From NCBI RefSeq assembly GCF_004362895.1, contig NZ_SNXI01000006.1:53972-117971 (forward strand): DNA of 64,000 nt, written 5' to 3'. This DNA comes from Idiomarina aquatica. Its GTDB lineage: Bacteria > Pseudomonadota > Gammaproteobacteria > Enterobacterales > Alteromonadaceae. The position numbers and the translations under genes were made by a program. The stretch's first letter is position 1; every line of letters starts with the position of its first letter. Below the pieces are notes generated by a model. That model was not told the DNA's origin. It made no database searches and worked only from the letters and a program-made list of their open reading frames with translations. This document shows positions 1 through 12,014 of this stretch, one piece after another.

Positions 1-1018
1 TACCGGTACCCTTAAACTCTTCGTAGATAACTTCATCCATTTTCGAGCCGGTATCAATAAGTGCGGTTGCGATAATTGTTAAACTACCGCCTTCTTCGAC
101 ATTACGGGCAGCACCGAAAAAGCGCTTAGGTTTATGCAGTGCATTGGCATCAACACCACCGGTCAAAACCTTACCTGAACTTGGGATAACAGTGTTATAA
201 GCGCGTGCCAGACGAGTAATCGAATCCAGCAAAATAACGACGTCTTTTTTGTGTTCTACCAGCCGCTTAGCTTTTTCGATTACCATTTCCGCTACTTGCA
301 CGTGTCGGTTAGCCGGCTCATCAAACGTTGAAGCAACCACTTCGCCTTTTACCAGGCGGTGCATCTCGGTCACCTCTTCCGGGCGTTCATCGATCAGCAA
401 TACGATAAGCTCAGCTTCCGGATGGTTGGCAGCAATTGATGTTGCAACGTTCTGGAGCAATAAGGTTTTACCGGCTTTAGGCGGCGCCACGATTAGACCA
501 CGCTGACCTTTACCAATCGGTGCCGATAAATCCAACACTCGCGCCGTAATATCTTCGGTACTGCCATTGCCGCGTTCCAGACGAAAACGCTCGTCTGCGT
601 GCAGTGGAGTTAAGTTTTCAAAAAGGATTTTATTACGGGAGTTTTCAGGCTTGTCGAAGTTAACTTCTCTAATTTTTAGCAACGCGAAATAACGTTCGCT
701 ATCCTTCGGCGGGCGTATCTTGCCGCCAATGGTGTCGCCCGTTCGTAAATTGAAACGTCGGATTTGACTCGGCGATACATAAATGTCGTCGGGGCCGGCT
801 AAATAAGATGAGTCCGCTGAACGCAAGAAGCCAAAGCCATCCTGCAGGATTTCCAGCACGCCACCGCCATAAATATCCTCACCGCTTTTAGCGTGTGCTT
901 TAAGGATTGCGAAAATAATATCTTGCTTACGCAGGCGAGCCATATTTTCAAGGCCCATGCTGTCTGCAAGTTCAACAAGTTCGTTTACGGGTTTATTTTT
1001 AAGTTCTGTCAGATTCAT
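1..1018 (-). CDS. rho: Transcription termination factor Rho (3' end beyond window)
   Basis: Rho is the hexameric RNA-dependent ATPase that ends transcription of untranslated RNA. The visible part starts [20 protein letters not shown] and carries the N-terminal Rho domain, the cold-shock-like RNA-binding domain (residues ~50-120) and most of the ATPase domain, including the Walker A stretch around PPKAGKTLL and the Walker B region ending [15 protein letters not shown]. About 339 codons are present; full-length Rho is about 420, so the C-terminal fifth lies left of the window. The gene is read towards base 1. The 300-base leader upstream, between it and trxA, is long, in line with the autoregulated leader known in E. 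coli, but attenuation is not shown here. Confidence 0.97.
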   Translation of the reverse strand, partial: MNLTELKNKPVNELVELADSMGLENMARLRKQDIIFAILKAHAKSGEDIYGGGVLEILQDGFGFLRSADSSYLAGPDDIYVSPSQIRRFNLRTGDTIGGKIRPPKDSERYFALLKIREVNFDKPENSRNKILFENLTPLHADERFRLERGNGSTEDITARVLDLSAPIGKGQRGLIVAPPKAGKTLLLQNVATSIAANHPEAELIVLLIDERPEEVTEMHRLVKGEVVASTFDEPANRHVQVAEMVIEKAKRLVEHKKDVVILLDSITRLARAYNTVIPSSGKVLTGGVDANALHKPKRFFGAARNVEEGGSLTIIATALIDTGSKMDEVIYEEFKGTG

Positions 1019-1070
1019 AGGAGGGTTTTCGAGTTATCGATTAATGGTTAAGTCTTTGGGACTCTCTGTG

Positions 1071-1098
1071 TAAAGTATTCTGTATAAAGTATTCTGTG
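1071..1098. repeat. 14-bp tandem repeat in the rho leader
   Basis: Two adjacent copies of TAAAGTATTCTGT plus A or G, differing only in the last base, followed by a partial third (TAAGG). The repeat sits 50-80 bases upstream of the rho start codon, in the expected untranslated leader. On the rho-sense strand it reads ACAGAATACTTTA, which is not obviously C-rich like a rut site. It could be a regulatory element or a slippage product. Confidence 0.6.
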
Positions 1099-1282
1099 TA
1101 AGGTTTAATACTTTTGCTTCACTATTGATTTGGCCTGAATTCCGCGAGGTGCGGTGCCAACAACTGCAAGATTCGTTCAGATTTATTCCAGCGTTTCGGT
1201 GGTCAATGACGCCTGGATGTTCAGTTAATGAGCAAAAACTATCATCAAATTGCTGATTCGTCCAGTTTTCACGACAATAAAC

Positions 1283-1312
1283 AAAAAAACGGCGCTGATG
1301 CGCCGCTTTTTT
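1283..1312 (-). terminator. Intrinsic terminator of trxA
   Basis: A 6-bp GC stem (CGGCGC / GCGCCG) with a TGAT loop lies about 15 bases past the trxA stop. Read on the minus strand it is followed by seven T; on the plus strand it is followed by six T after one base, so it could act in both directions. It separates trxA from the rho leader. Confidence 0.85.
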
Positions 1313-1318
1313 AATCAA

Positions 1319-1645
1319 TTAAATGTGCTGGTCTAAAAATTCGGTAAGTTGCGCGCGTGATAATGCGCCCACTTTGGTTGCGACTACTTCGCCATTCTTA
1401 AACAGCAGTAATGTCGGAATACCACGGATACCATACTTCGGAGGAGTCTGGTCGTTGTGGTCAACGTTCAGCTTACCAATAACGAGTTTACCCTCGTAAT
1501 CACCGGCGATATCATCAAGAATCGGTGCTACCATTTTACATGGCCCACACCACTCTGCCCAGAAATCAACCAGGACAGGCTTATCGGATTTAATGACATC
1601 TTCTTCAAAACTGTCATCACTTAGCTGAACAATTACATCACTCAT
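1319..1645 (-). CDS. trxA: Thioredoxin 1
   Basis: Small cytoplasmic dithiol oxidoreductase that reduces protein disulfides and is itself reduced by thioredoxin reductase. The 108-residue length matches E. coli TrxA. The active site WCGPC is at residues 32-36, the buried Asp is in VDFWAEWC (D27), and the cis-proline loop [11 protein letters not shown] is present. A GGAGA ribosome site precedes the ATG. It is divergent from rhlB with a 93-base shared promoter region, the same rhlB/trxA/rho arrangement as in enterobacteria, and ends in a clear terminator before rho. Confidence 0.98.
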   Translation of the reverse strand: MSDVIVQLSDDSFEEDVIKSDKPVLVDFWAEWCGPCKMVAPILDDIAGDYEGKLVIGKLNVDHNDQTPPKYGIRGIPTLLLFKNGEVVATKVGALSRAQLTEFLDQHI

Positions 1646-1738
1646 GGTACTCTCCGCTACGTTCTTCGCGTGGAAATATTTTAAAATACTATTATTTATG
1701 TTTTTGAATGCAAGCGCAAACTGATATGCTTATAACTT

Positions 1739-3016
1739 ATGACTAAAACACATCTTACAGAAACACGTTTTGCCGAACTTGGGCTCAATCCTCAAGTCGA
1801 GCAAGCAATTACTCATGCTGGATTCGAGCATTGTACTCCTATTCAGGCGTTAAGTCTTCCCGTCGCCTTAGCTGGTCAGGATGTTGCCGGACAAGCCCAA
1901 ACGGGCACGGGTAAAACCTTGGCATTTCTGCTCGCGACTTTCAACCGCTTGATGAACAAGCCCGCGGCGCCCGAACGCAAAGGGCCACGCGCCTTAATCA
2001 TGGCGCCAACGCGCGAGCTTGCAATTCAGATTGCCAATGATGCTGAGCCACTGACTAAAAACTGCGGCCTCAACATGGCAGTTATATACGGCGGTGAGGG
2101 CTATGAGGTTCAAAAACAACAGCTGGCTAACCAACCTGACATCTTAGTTGGTACTACAGGTCGATTAATCGACTTTTATAAGCAAGGCTTATACGCGCTG
2201 GATAATATCGAAGTGGTCGTGTTAGACGAAGCCGACCGCATGTTCGACTTAGGTTTCATTGATGATATCCGCTATCTGTTGCGTAAAATGCCGCCGCCGG
2301 CAGAGCGCCTTAATTTGTTATTTTCAGCAACGCTGTCCTACCGTGTTCAGGAACTCGCCTACGAACACATGAATGCACCGGCAAAAGTTGAAGTTGAGCC
2401 AGAGCAAAAGACTGGTGTGCGTATCAGCGAAGAATTATTTTATCCGTCTAAACCCGATAAAATGCCGTTGCTGCTGACCTTAATTGAAGAAGACTGGCCC
2501 GACAAAGCCATCGTTTTTGCAAACACCAAGCACACATGCGATAAGATTTATAATTGGCTGGCAGTCAATGACCATCGTGTTGGGCTGCTCACCGGCGATG
2601 TGCCGCAAAAGAAACGGTTAAAAATTCTTGAGGATTTTGCCCAGGGTCAACTCGACTTTCTGGTTGCGACCGACGTTGCTGCACGAGGCTTACACATTCC
2701 TGCCGTTAGTCACGTCTATAATTTTGACCTGCCTGACGACTGCGAGGACTATGTACACCGTATTGGCCGTACCGGTCGAGCCGGAGCAAGTGGTGCAGCA
2801 ATAAGCCTGGCATGCGAAGAATATGTTTATAACCTACCTGCAATTGAAGACTACATCGGGCACCCAATTCCGGTTACCAACTATGACGAGACGGCTTTAC
2901 TGTCTGACCTAAAACGTCCACGGCCAAGCAATCGTCGACGCCGCCATAACAGCGGTGGTAATCGCGGCGGTAATCGCTCCCGACAACGAAAACCTGGCGG
3001 CCAACGTAAGAGCTAA
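1739..3016 (+). CDS. rhlB: ATP-dependent RNA helicase RhlB
   Basis: DEAD-box helicase; in enterobacteria it is the RNA-unwinding subunit of the RNA degradosome. Motifs in order: Q motif around CTPIQ (32-36), Walker A AQTGTGKT (53-60), PTREL (90-94), DEAD (163-166), SAT (196-198), and the C-terminal motif [10 protein letters not shown]. The tail from about residue 392 is rich in Arg, Gly and Asn, typical of RNA-contacting tails. The start MTKTHLTE matches E. coli RhlB, so the ATG is well supported. There is no purine-rich ribosome site in the 15 bases before it. A weak promoter (TTGAAT at 1704, TATGCT at 1725) would give an almost leaderless message. The stop is two bases before the next gene, so the two are probably cotranscribed. 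Confidence 0.96.
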   Translation: MTKTHLTETRFAELGLNPQVEQAITHAGFEHCTPIQALSLPVALAGQDVAGQAQTGTGKTLAFLLATFNRLMNKPAAPERKGPRALIMAPTRELAIQIANDAEPLTKNCGLNMAVIYGGEGYEVQKQQLANQPDILVGTTGRLIDFYKQGLYALDNIEVVVLDEADRMFDLGFIDDIRYLLRKMPPPAERLNLLFSATLSYRVQELAYEHMNAPAKVEVEPEQKTGVRISEELFYPSKPDKMPLLLTLIEEDWPDKAIVFANTKHTCDKIYNWLAVNDHRVGLLTGDVPQKKRLKILEDFAQGQLDFLVATDVAARGLHIPAVSHVYNFDLPDDCEDYVHRIGRTGRAGASGAAISLACEEYVYNLPAIEDYIGHPIPVTNYDETALLSDLKRPRPSNRRRRHNSGGNRGGNRSRQRKPGGQRKS

Positions 3017-3017
3017 C

Positions 3018-3944
3018 ATGAGCGCCAGTTTCAAACGCCTCGCAGCAATAGATATGGGCTCAAATAGCTTTCACCTGCTGCTTGCCGAGGTTTCTATGCG
3101 GGGTTTTTTCCCAAAGCCCCGCATTATTGCCCGATATAAGCACAAAGTTCGACTCGCAGATGGCTTCAATAAATCGCTGGAATTAGATGCAGCGGCCATC
3201 GCCCGCGCGAAGGACTGTTTAAAAGGGTTTTCCGACCAGTTAGCGCGCTTCAAACCGGACGCACTCAAGGTTGTTGCAACAGCGGCTTTACGTAAAGCAA
3301 CAAATCAACATGCCGTCTTACCAGAGTTAGAAGCGGTACTTAATTATCCCATCGAGGTCATATCCGGCGAGCGTGAAGCGGCTTTGATTTTTTCTGGTGT
3401 TTGTGCGGCTTCAGAACAAAAAGGCCCGATGTTAGTCATTGATATCGGCGGTGCCAGTACCGAGGTTATCGCCGGTGAACCACTTAAGGCAAAAGTCCTC
3501 AACAGCCTAGATATGGGCTGTGTCGTATTTCAAAATAACTATTTTGATCAACAGACAATAACGCGACAGCGCTTTAACGATGCTATACAGCAAAGTCGTT
3601 CTCAAATTAGCGGTCTTAAACAACAATATCAGCAGGTTGGCTGGCAACATGTTTTAGGTGCTTCAGGCACATTTCGGGCAGTGGCGGAAATCGCCTTAGC
3701 GGAAAATCATGCCCAATTAACGACCGATTGGTTGGCTGTACTGATAGAACGATGTGTTGCCGCAGGCCACGTACAAAAACTAGACTTTGCCGGCCTTCGC
3801 GATGACCGCCGCGCAATTTTGTGCGGCGGTTTGGCTATCTTAATGGGAATACTAACCGAATTACAAATAAGCCATTTTGGAGTCACCAACGGTGCTCTTC
3901 GCGAGGGCCTCCTGGCCGAGCTTGTGGCCACCGAAACAGCCTAG
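3018..3944 (+). CDS. gppA: Short Ppx/GppA-family phosphatase
   Basis: ASKHA-fold phosphatase of the exopolyphosphatase / guanosine pentaphosphatase family. The phosphate-binding loop AAIDMGSNSFHLLL is at residues ~9-22 and the second nucleotide loop IDIGGASTEVI at ~134-144; GASGTFRAVAE follows. At 309 residues it holds only the two N-terminal domains. E. coli GppA and Ppx are about 500 residues with extra C-terminal helical domains, absent here. The position directly after rhlB is where gppA lies in enterobacteria, which favours a pppGpp role, but a short exopolyphosphatase is equally possible from sequence. I chose the ATG one base after the rhlB stop, because an in-frame start further upstream lies wholly within rhlB. 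Confidence 0.85.
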   Translation: MSASFKRLAAIDMGSNSFHLLLAEVSMRGFFPKPRIIARYKHKVRLADGFNKSLELDAAAIARAKDCLKGFSDQLARFKPDALKVVATAALRKATNQHAVLPELEAVLNYPIEVISGEREAALIFSGVCAASEQKGPMLVIDIGGASTEVIAGEPLKAKVLNSLDMGCVVFQNNYFDQQTITRQRFNDAIQQSRSQISGLKQQYQQVGWQHVLGASGTFRAVAEIALAENHAQLTTDWLAVLIERCVAAGHVQKLDFAGLRDDRRAILCGGLAILMGILTELQISHFGVTNGALREGLLAELVATETA

Positions 3945-3949
3945 TTTAA

Positions 3950-6749
<2,800 letters not shown>

Positions 6750-6753
<4 letters not shown>

Positions 6754-7541
6754 CCGCTTGCCTCCGACAACGCAAACAGGCGACACGCATTATCAGTAGT
6801 TAATTTAGCTACTTCTTCCTGCTTTAAGTTTAAGTGCTGAGCCAGCGCACAGCCAACTTCCGGCAGCCATTGTGGTTCGTTAAGTTTAGGTCGGGGACGT
6901 AACGTACGAGGCAACAAGAAGGGCGCATCAGTTTCAATCAATAACTGATCTTGGGGCAGCAGTGGTAATGCCGCTACTAGCGCCTGGTTGCGGCGATCAT
7001 CACACAACCAACCTGTTATTCCAAACCAGTGTCCTCTTGCTTTGTAGGCTTTAGCATCCTCCGGCCCCCCGGTAAAACAGTGAGAGATACATTCAGTCGA
7101 TGCTGAGCACAATTTATCAAGCAATTGGATCTGCTTTTCACGCGCATCGCGCTCATGCAGGTACAAAGGTAAGCCAAGCCGATTAGCCAGCTGAATTTGT
7201 TCGCTAAACACCTTAATCTGTTGTTCTGGCGGCGAATAATTTCGGTTAAAGTCCAGGCCGCACTCACCAATAGCGACTACTGCAGGATGTTTTGCAAGTT
7301 CCGTCAAACGCTCAAGGTAGTTTGCACTGACCCCGGCTGCGTCATGAGGATGCACACCTACAGTAGTTACCAGCTGCTCAGGGTGTCGTTCGCATAGTGT
7401 AATGGCTGCCTGCGCTTCGCTTTCGTTAGTCGCGATAATAAGTTGCCGCGTTACACCTGCCGCCCGGGCACGCTCCATCACGCCGTCTAAATTGGTTAGC
7501 AGGCGTGTATTGGTTAAGTTAACTCCAGCATCAAACCACAT
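6750..7541 (-). CDS. tatD: TatD-family metal-dependent deoxyribonuclease
   Basis: TIM-barrel hydrolase; E. coli TatD is a 3'-5' exonuclease acting on DNA and RNA, and is not needed for Tat export itself. Motifs: VGVHPHDA (~61-68), IGECGLDF (~91-98), LHERD, SHCFTG and the late IETDAPFLLP. The N-terminus reads FDAGVNLTNT, matching TatD itself and not YcfH, which carries HxH there. Length 263 is normal. The gene starts ten bases after the tatC stop, and its TGA overlaps the ATG of the cyclase. Confidence 0.95.
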
Positions 7542-7550
7542 CAGTGTTTA

Positions 7551-8273
7551 TTATTCTTGTTCCTTTTTGGGTTGATACCACCGTCCTATGACCAGCCCCA
7601 ATTCAAATAATAGCCACATTGGAATCGCTAACAATGTTTGCGAAATAATATCAGGGGGAGTCAGCAACATGCCCAACGTGAATGCCCCAACAATAATGTA
7701 CGGGCGCTTTTTACTGAGTGACTCCGGCGTACTCACCCCACTCCATATCAATAATACAATAGCGACTGGTGTTTCAAAGGCAATACCAAAAGCAATAAAT
7801 ATAGCTAAAACAAAATCAAGATAACGCGAAATATCGGTGGCTATAGCCACGTCAGCCGGGGCAACACTGGTAAAAAATCCCATCGCAAGCGGCAAAACGA
7901 CAAAGTACGCGAACGCAATACCGGCGTAAAATAGCATGGTACTGCTCGCCAATAAGGGCACCACTAAGCGTTTTTCTGAACGATAAAGCCCAGGTGCAAT
8001 AAAGGCCCAGATTTGCCAAAGCAAAAAGGGAATAGCGAGAGCAACCGCAATCACAAAAGTTAGCTTAAACGGCGTAAAGAAAGGCGCTGCCACGTCAGTG
8101 GCAATCATTTGTGTGCCGGCAGGCAGGTGTGCAATTAGCGGGTCAGCTAATAATCGGTACAGGTCATTGGCAAAATAAGCCAATGCGGCGAATACGATGA
8201 CAATGACAACAATAGCCCGCAATAGCCGGTTTCGTAATTCCAGTAAATGATCTAGCAGTGGCGAATCGCTCAT
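7551..8273 (-). CDS. tatC: Twin-arginine translocase subunit TatC
   Basis: Six-helix inner membrane protein that binds twin-arginine signal peptides and forms the receptor of the Tat export complex with TatB. The N-terminal [15 protein letters not shown], the FxxPF region around PFFTPFKLT and the conserved later segment [22 protein letters not shown] are all visible. Length is 240 residues. The ATG overlaps the tatB stop by four bases (ATGA), indicating translational coupling. Confidence 0.98.
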   Translation of the reverse strand: MSDSPLLDHLLELRNRLLRAIVVIVIVFAALAYFANDLYRLLADPLIAHLPAGTQMIATDVAAPFFTPFKLTFVIAVALAIPFLLWQIWAFIAPGLYRSEKRLVVPLLASSTMLFYAGIAFAYFVVLPLAMGFFTSVAPADVAIATDISRYLDFVLAIFIAFGIAFETPVAIVLLIWSGVSTPESLSKKRPYIIVGAFTLGMLLTPPDIISQTLLAIPMWLLFELGLVIGRWYQPKKEQE

Positions 8274-8629
8274 ACATCCGAACCACGCTTACCGTCAGTT
8301 GAATCGTCAGAACAAGTAGACGCCTCATCGTCGGTGCGCTGATAAGGCCTTTGCACGCTATCTGCCGCGCTTTGTAACTCTACAATTGAGCGCTGTAACT
8401 CCGGGCTTAAATCGCTAAAATCGCTGGCCTCTGCCTTTTTGAGGTTTTCGTGCAACTCTTTAATGCGCAACTCGTGGTCAAGCTCATTTTGCATTCGCTG
8501 CCCATAGCTACGGATACCGGAAAGCGTTCGCTGAGCGCTGCGAAGCGCAGAGGGCAATCGTTCGGGGCCGAGCACCAATAGGCCGACTATCGCTATTAAC
8601 AACAGTTCCCAGAAGCCGATATCAAACAT
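8270..8629 (-). CDS. tatB: Twin-arginine translocase subunit TatB
   Basis: Single-span protein that pairs with TatC in substrate recognition. The start [20 protein letters not shown] followed by GPERLP and an amphipathic helix is diagnostic for TatB; the Glu in the first helix (E8) is present. The acidic, Ser/Asp-rich C-terminal tail (~85-119) is variable in the family. It begins two bases after the tatA stop and overlaps tatC, so tatA-tatB-tatC form one unit. Confidence 0.97.
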   Translation of the reverse strand: MFDIGFWELLLIAIVGLLVLGPERLPSALRSAQRTLSGIRSYGQRMQNELDHELRIKELHENLKKAEASDFSDLSPELQRSIVELQSAADSVQRPYQRTDDEASTCSDDSTDGKRGSDV

Positions 8630-8631
8630 GG

Positions 8632-8892
8632 TTACTTCCGCGAGGAATCAGTTTCTGATCGGTCAGATTCAGTTTTATGTGATTCGTTTTTTTGCTCAGA
8701 TAGCTGGCTATCAGGCTTGCCTTCTTTATCTGATTCCGCCTCATCCGCTTTATCACTGTCACCCATCGAGTTTTTAAACCCTTTAACGGCACTACCCATA
8801 TCACTACCTAAGTTGCGCAAACGTTTGGTGCCGAAAAGCAGTACCACAATGACCAATAGAATAAGCAGTTGCCAAATACTAATGCCGCCCAT
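8632..8892 (-). CDS. tatA: Twin-arginine translocase subunit TatA
   Basis: Pore-forming Tat subunit that oligomerises during transport of folded proteins. The 86-residue protein begins [20 protein letters not shown], then the hinge [10 protein letters not shown] and an amphipathic helix [15 protein letters not shown]; the tail is charged and disordered. Gln8 is the polar residue in the first helix. AGGTG lies nine bases before the ATG. It follows ubiB by 16 bases, as in E. coli, where ubiE-ubiJ-ubiB-tatABCD is also one cluster. Confidence 0.97.
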   Translation of the reverse strand: MGGISIWQLLILLVIVVLLFGTKRLRNLGSDMGSAVKGFKNSMGDSDKADEAESDKEGKPDSQLSEQKNESHKTESDRSETDSSRK

Positions 8893-8908
8893 AATTCACC
8901 TATCTTGA

Positions 8909-10561
8909 TTAAAGATTGTTAGCGCGGGGTCGCGACCGCCACGCCAAAGATCCCAGTATAACAGTAATCACACCGAAAGTGATCGGCCACAGAGGGGTGC
9001 TACTTTCTGTTACCAGCCATGCTGTACTTACCACACCGCTAGCTGCTAACAGAGACCAGAAGGAGCTGCGTGACGCCTGCTGCTGATGCATCAACTGCTG
9101 TTGATGTTGGCGCTCGAGCTGACGCTGAATATGTTGCTGAGAATTCAGGTTTTCATAGAGCAAATTAGGCAACTCCGGCAACTTCTCAGCCCAGTAGGGG
9201 GCGTTCTCTTTGACCGAACGAACCACAGCCCGCCATCCAAGCTGCTCGTTCATCCAACGCTCTAAAAATGGCTTGGCAGTTTTCCATAAATCCAGCTCCG
9301 GATAAAGCTGACGGCCTAACCCCTCGATGTACAATAAGGTTTTTTGCAATAACACCAGTTGCGGCTGTACTTCCATTTCAAATCGTCTGGCCGTATTAAA
9401 TAAATTAATCAATACATGTCCGAACGAAATTTCGGCTAACGGCTTCTCGAAGATAGGCTCACAAACGGTACGTATGGCGGACTCGAATTCTTCAATATTG
9501 GTGTGCCGTGGCACCCAGCCTGAATCTACATGCAGCTCCGCAACTTTACGATAGTCACGATTAAAAAAGGCCAAAAAGTTTTCCGCAAGATAGCGTTTGT
9601 CTTCACGGTTTAAGGTGCCAACAATGCCAAAGTCAATGCCGATGTAGCGTGGGTTTAACGGTTCATCCTTGGCAACAAAAATGTTGCCCGGGTGCATATC
9701 TGCGTGAAAGAAACTGTCCCGAAACACTTGCGTGAAAAACACTTCGACGCCACGTTCGGCAAGCTTCTTCATATCTACGCCACGGGCTTGCAACACCTCA
9801 ACATCACTAACGGGTATGCCATCAATTCGTTCCATCACCATCACGTTATGACGGCTGTAATCACTGTAAACAGTCGGAATATAAAGTAGTTCTGACTCTT
9901 CAAAATTACGTTTTAACTGAATTGCATTAGCTGCTTCACGCAATAAATCCAACTCATCGAGTAATGTTTTACGGTACTCCTTTACCACTTCTCTGGGCTT
10001 TAGCCGGCGTCCATCGGGTAAGTGATGCGCCATCACTGTTGCCAGGGTTTCCATTAATTCTAAATCGGCGTCGATAGTACGGCGAATATCAGGGCGGATG
10101 ACTTTTACAACGATGTCCTTAACATCGTTCTCACCCAGCCGGATTTGTCCGGTATGAACTTGCGCAATCGAGGCCGACGCCAACGGCTGTGTATCGAAAT
10201 TTTCAAACAACTCGGCGATATCGTTAATACCCAAGGATTTCTCAATAATCGCCTTGGCCGCATTACCATCGAACGGCGCCACACGATCCTGCAAATAGGC
10301 GAGTTCTAATGCGATATCGGGCGGCAGCAGGTCACGCCGGGTTGACAACATTTGTCCAAATTTAACCCACACCGGTCCGAGAGATTCCAACGCCAGCCTG
10401 AGCCGTACACCCGCAGGTTTGTCTTTATGCCGGTTAGGCATCCAGAACAACACATGACGGCCTAAACGCAAAGACCATGGCAGCCATTTAGCCGGAATCA
10501 GATCATCTAAACCATAGTTCAATAAGGTCTTTGTTATCGCGTAAAGTCGCCGACTGCGCAT
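8909..10561 (-). CDS. ubiB: UbiB, atypical kinase-like protein of ubiquinone synthesis
   Basis: Membrane-associated ABC1/ADCK/UbiB-family ATPase that supports the aerobic ubiquinone pathway, probably by handling lipid intermediates. The KxGQ-type motif is in [16 protein letters not shown] (~70-85), followed by the alanine-rich loop ASASIAQVH, the VKVIRPDI lysine and the DMHPGNIFV and GIDFGIVG motifs. Two hydrophobic C-terminal helices (~500-545) anchor it. Length 550 is typical. The start codon overlaps the ubiJ stop (TAATG), so it is translationally coupled. Confidence 0.97.
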   Translation of the reverse strand: MRSRRLYAITKTLLNYGLDDLIPAKWLPWSLRLGRHVLFWMPNRHKDKPAGVRLRLALESLGPVWVKFGQMLSTRRDLLPPDIALELAYLQDRVAPFDGNAAKAIIEKSLGINDIAELFENFDTQPLASASIAQVHTGQIRLGENDVKDIVVKVIRPDIRRTIDADLELMETLATVMAHHLPDGRRLKPREVVKEYRKTLLDELDLLREAANAIQLKRNFEESELLYIPTVYSDYSRHNVMVMERIDGIPVSDVEVLQARGVDMKKLAERGVEVFFTQVFRDSFFHADMHPGNIFVAKDEPLNPRYIGIDFGIVGTLNREDKRYLAENFLAFFNRDYRKVAELHVDSGWVPRHTNIEEFESAIRTVCEPIFEKPLAEISFGHVLINLFNTARRFEMEVQPQLVLLQKTLLYIEGLGRQLYPELDLWKTAKPFLERWMNEQLGWRAVVRSVKENAPYWAEKLPELPNLLYENLNSQQHIQRQLERQHQQQLMHQQQASRSSFWSLLAASGVVSTAWLVTESSTPLWPITFGVITVILGSLAWRSRPRANNL

Positions 10562-11163
10562 TACTGCTCCTGTTTTACCTGACGTTCCAGGCGTTCAATG
10601 GTCGCCCTGAGTTGTTGTAACTGTTGCTTAAACTGTTCAAATTCAATCCGTGCCGGAAGTAGCCGTTTTTCTTCAATCACAACCCCGTTTATCCAGCGAC
10701 GATGAGACTTACTGGCCTCTTTCATATGTCGCTGTCCGGACCGCCACAAATTACTTAACCATTGCGCAGGCAGCACACCGAGCTTCGCTTCCAATTCCGA
10801 TTCCCAGTCAATATCTAACCCTTTAACCAGCATTACTAATTGCTGCGCCAGCATCGGGTCACCTTCAATATCTAACTGCCCGGCTTTGATTAAACGCGTT
10901 AAATTAGCGTTATCAGTAAGCTCTGGTAATACGCCTAATTCCGTTTGTATCCAACAGTCTGCATCGCCCTCTGTAGAGGTACTTAGGCGTATGGCTTGTT
11001 GTTCAACTGTTACGGTAACAACAAACGGCAACTCTTTAATATCAAACCGTAAAACCTTTCCGGCAAGCTTCTGTAGTCGCTCCGGCGAGTTTGCATCACG
11101 CGACAATAACTCGTTGACCAGAGTCTCCAATACCAACCAGGGAATTAACGAAAGTGATTTCAT
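10561..11163 (-). CDS. ubiJ: UbiJ, SCP2-domain ubiquinone accessory factor
   Basis: SCP2-like lipid-binding scaffold of the soluble Ubi complex, with UbiK as known partner in E. coli. The 200-residue protein has an SCP2 fold over residues ~10-115 and a C-terminal coiled coil (from about 165) ending [15 protein letters not shown]. The assignment rests on both sequence character and the invariant position between ubiE and ubiB. Its ATG overlaps the ubiE stop and its stop overlaps the ubiB start. Confidence 0.93.
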   Translation of the reverse strand: MKSLSLIPWLVLETLVNELLSRDANSPERLQKLAGKVLRFDIKELPFVVTVTVEQQAIRLSTSTEGDADCWIQTELGVLPELTDNANLTRLIKAGQLDIEGDPMLAQQLVMLVKGLDIDWESELEAKLGVLPAQWLSNLWRSGQRHMKEASKSHRRWINGVVIEEKRLLPARIEFEQFKQQLQQLRATIERLERQVKQEQ

Positions 11164-11936
11164 TAAAACTTGTATCCTCGGTGCAGAGCAACAATGCCGC
11201 CGGTTAAGTTTTGGTAGTCGACGTTATCGTAACCTGCTTCGTGCATCATAGTTTTTAACGTTTCTTGATCCGGATGCATACGAATTGACTCAGCCAAATA
11301 TTGATAACTATCCGCATCGTTGGCCACTAACTGCCCCATTTTGGGCAGTACATTAAACGAATAAAAGTCGTAGACCTGTTCAAGTGCCGGCGTTATCGGT
11401 TTGGAGAATTCTAATACCAATAAACGCCCACCCGGTTTCAGTACTCTGAACATCGAACGTAAGGCGGCAGGTTTATCCGTGACATTGCGCAAACCAAAAG
11501 CAATGGTAATGATGTCAAAACTATTATCGTCAAAGGGCAGTTGCTCAGCATCCGCCTGAACGTAACGAATATTACCGACATGACCTTTGTCACGCAGCTT
11601 GTCCCGGCCGACTTTGAGCATGGCATCGTTAATATCGGCCAGCACGACCTCCCCTTGCGGGCCAACCCGACGTGCGAATTGCGCGGTTAAATCACCGGTA
11701 CCGCCAGCTATATCAAGTACCTTCATGCCTTGGCGAACACCGCTACAATCTATGGTGTAACGTTTCCAGAGTCGGTGAATACCCATCGACATCAGGTCAT
11801 TCATTACGTCATATTTGGCCGCAACAGAATTAAAAACATTTGCCACCAGCCCCTTCTTCCGCTCGCGCGCGACCTGCTGGTAGCCAAAGTCAATCGAGTC
11901 TCTTTGTTGGTCTTGCTTATCTTGTTTATCGTTCAT
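11163..11936 (-). CDS. ubiE: Ubiquinone/menaquinone C-methyltransferase UbiE
   Basis: SAM-dependent methyltransferase acting on the demethylquinone ring in ubiquinone and menaquinone synthesis. The SAM-binding motif [12 protein letters not shown] is at ~74-85; the family signatures [18 protein letters not shown] and the later FGLRNVTD are present. Length is 257 residues with a polar N-terminal extension [11 protein letters not shown]. It is the first gene of the ubi-tat run; a 78-base gap separates it from recG, where its promoter probably lies. Confidence 0.97.
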   Translation of the reverse strand: MNDKQDKQDQQRDSIDFGYQQVARERKKGLVANVFNSVAAKYDVMNDLMSMGIHRLWKRYTIDCSGVRQGMKVLDIAGGTGDLTAQFARRVGPQGEVVLADINDAMLKVGRDKLRDKGHVGNIRYVQADAEQLPFDDNSFDIITIAFGLRNVTDKPAALRSMFRVLKPGGRLLVLEFSKPITPALEQVYDFYSFNVLPKMGQLVANDADSYQYLAESIRMHPDQETLKTMMHEAGYDNVDYQNLTGGIVALHRGYKF

Positions 11937-12014
11937 ACAAACACCTTGAACCTATTTCCTTTAGTGTACTTGATGCGACCGGTTTGTGCGATATCAGCCA
12001 CTGGCAATTGTGTC

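Noticed and set aside
1034..1318. A 94-codon frame on the minus strand in the rho leader
   Set aside because: It starts at a TTG immediately beside the trxA terminator, reads through the hairpin, and its product shows no recognisable family; the start lacks a ribosome site.
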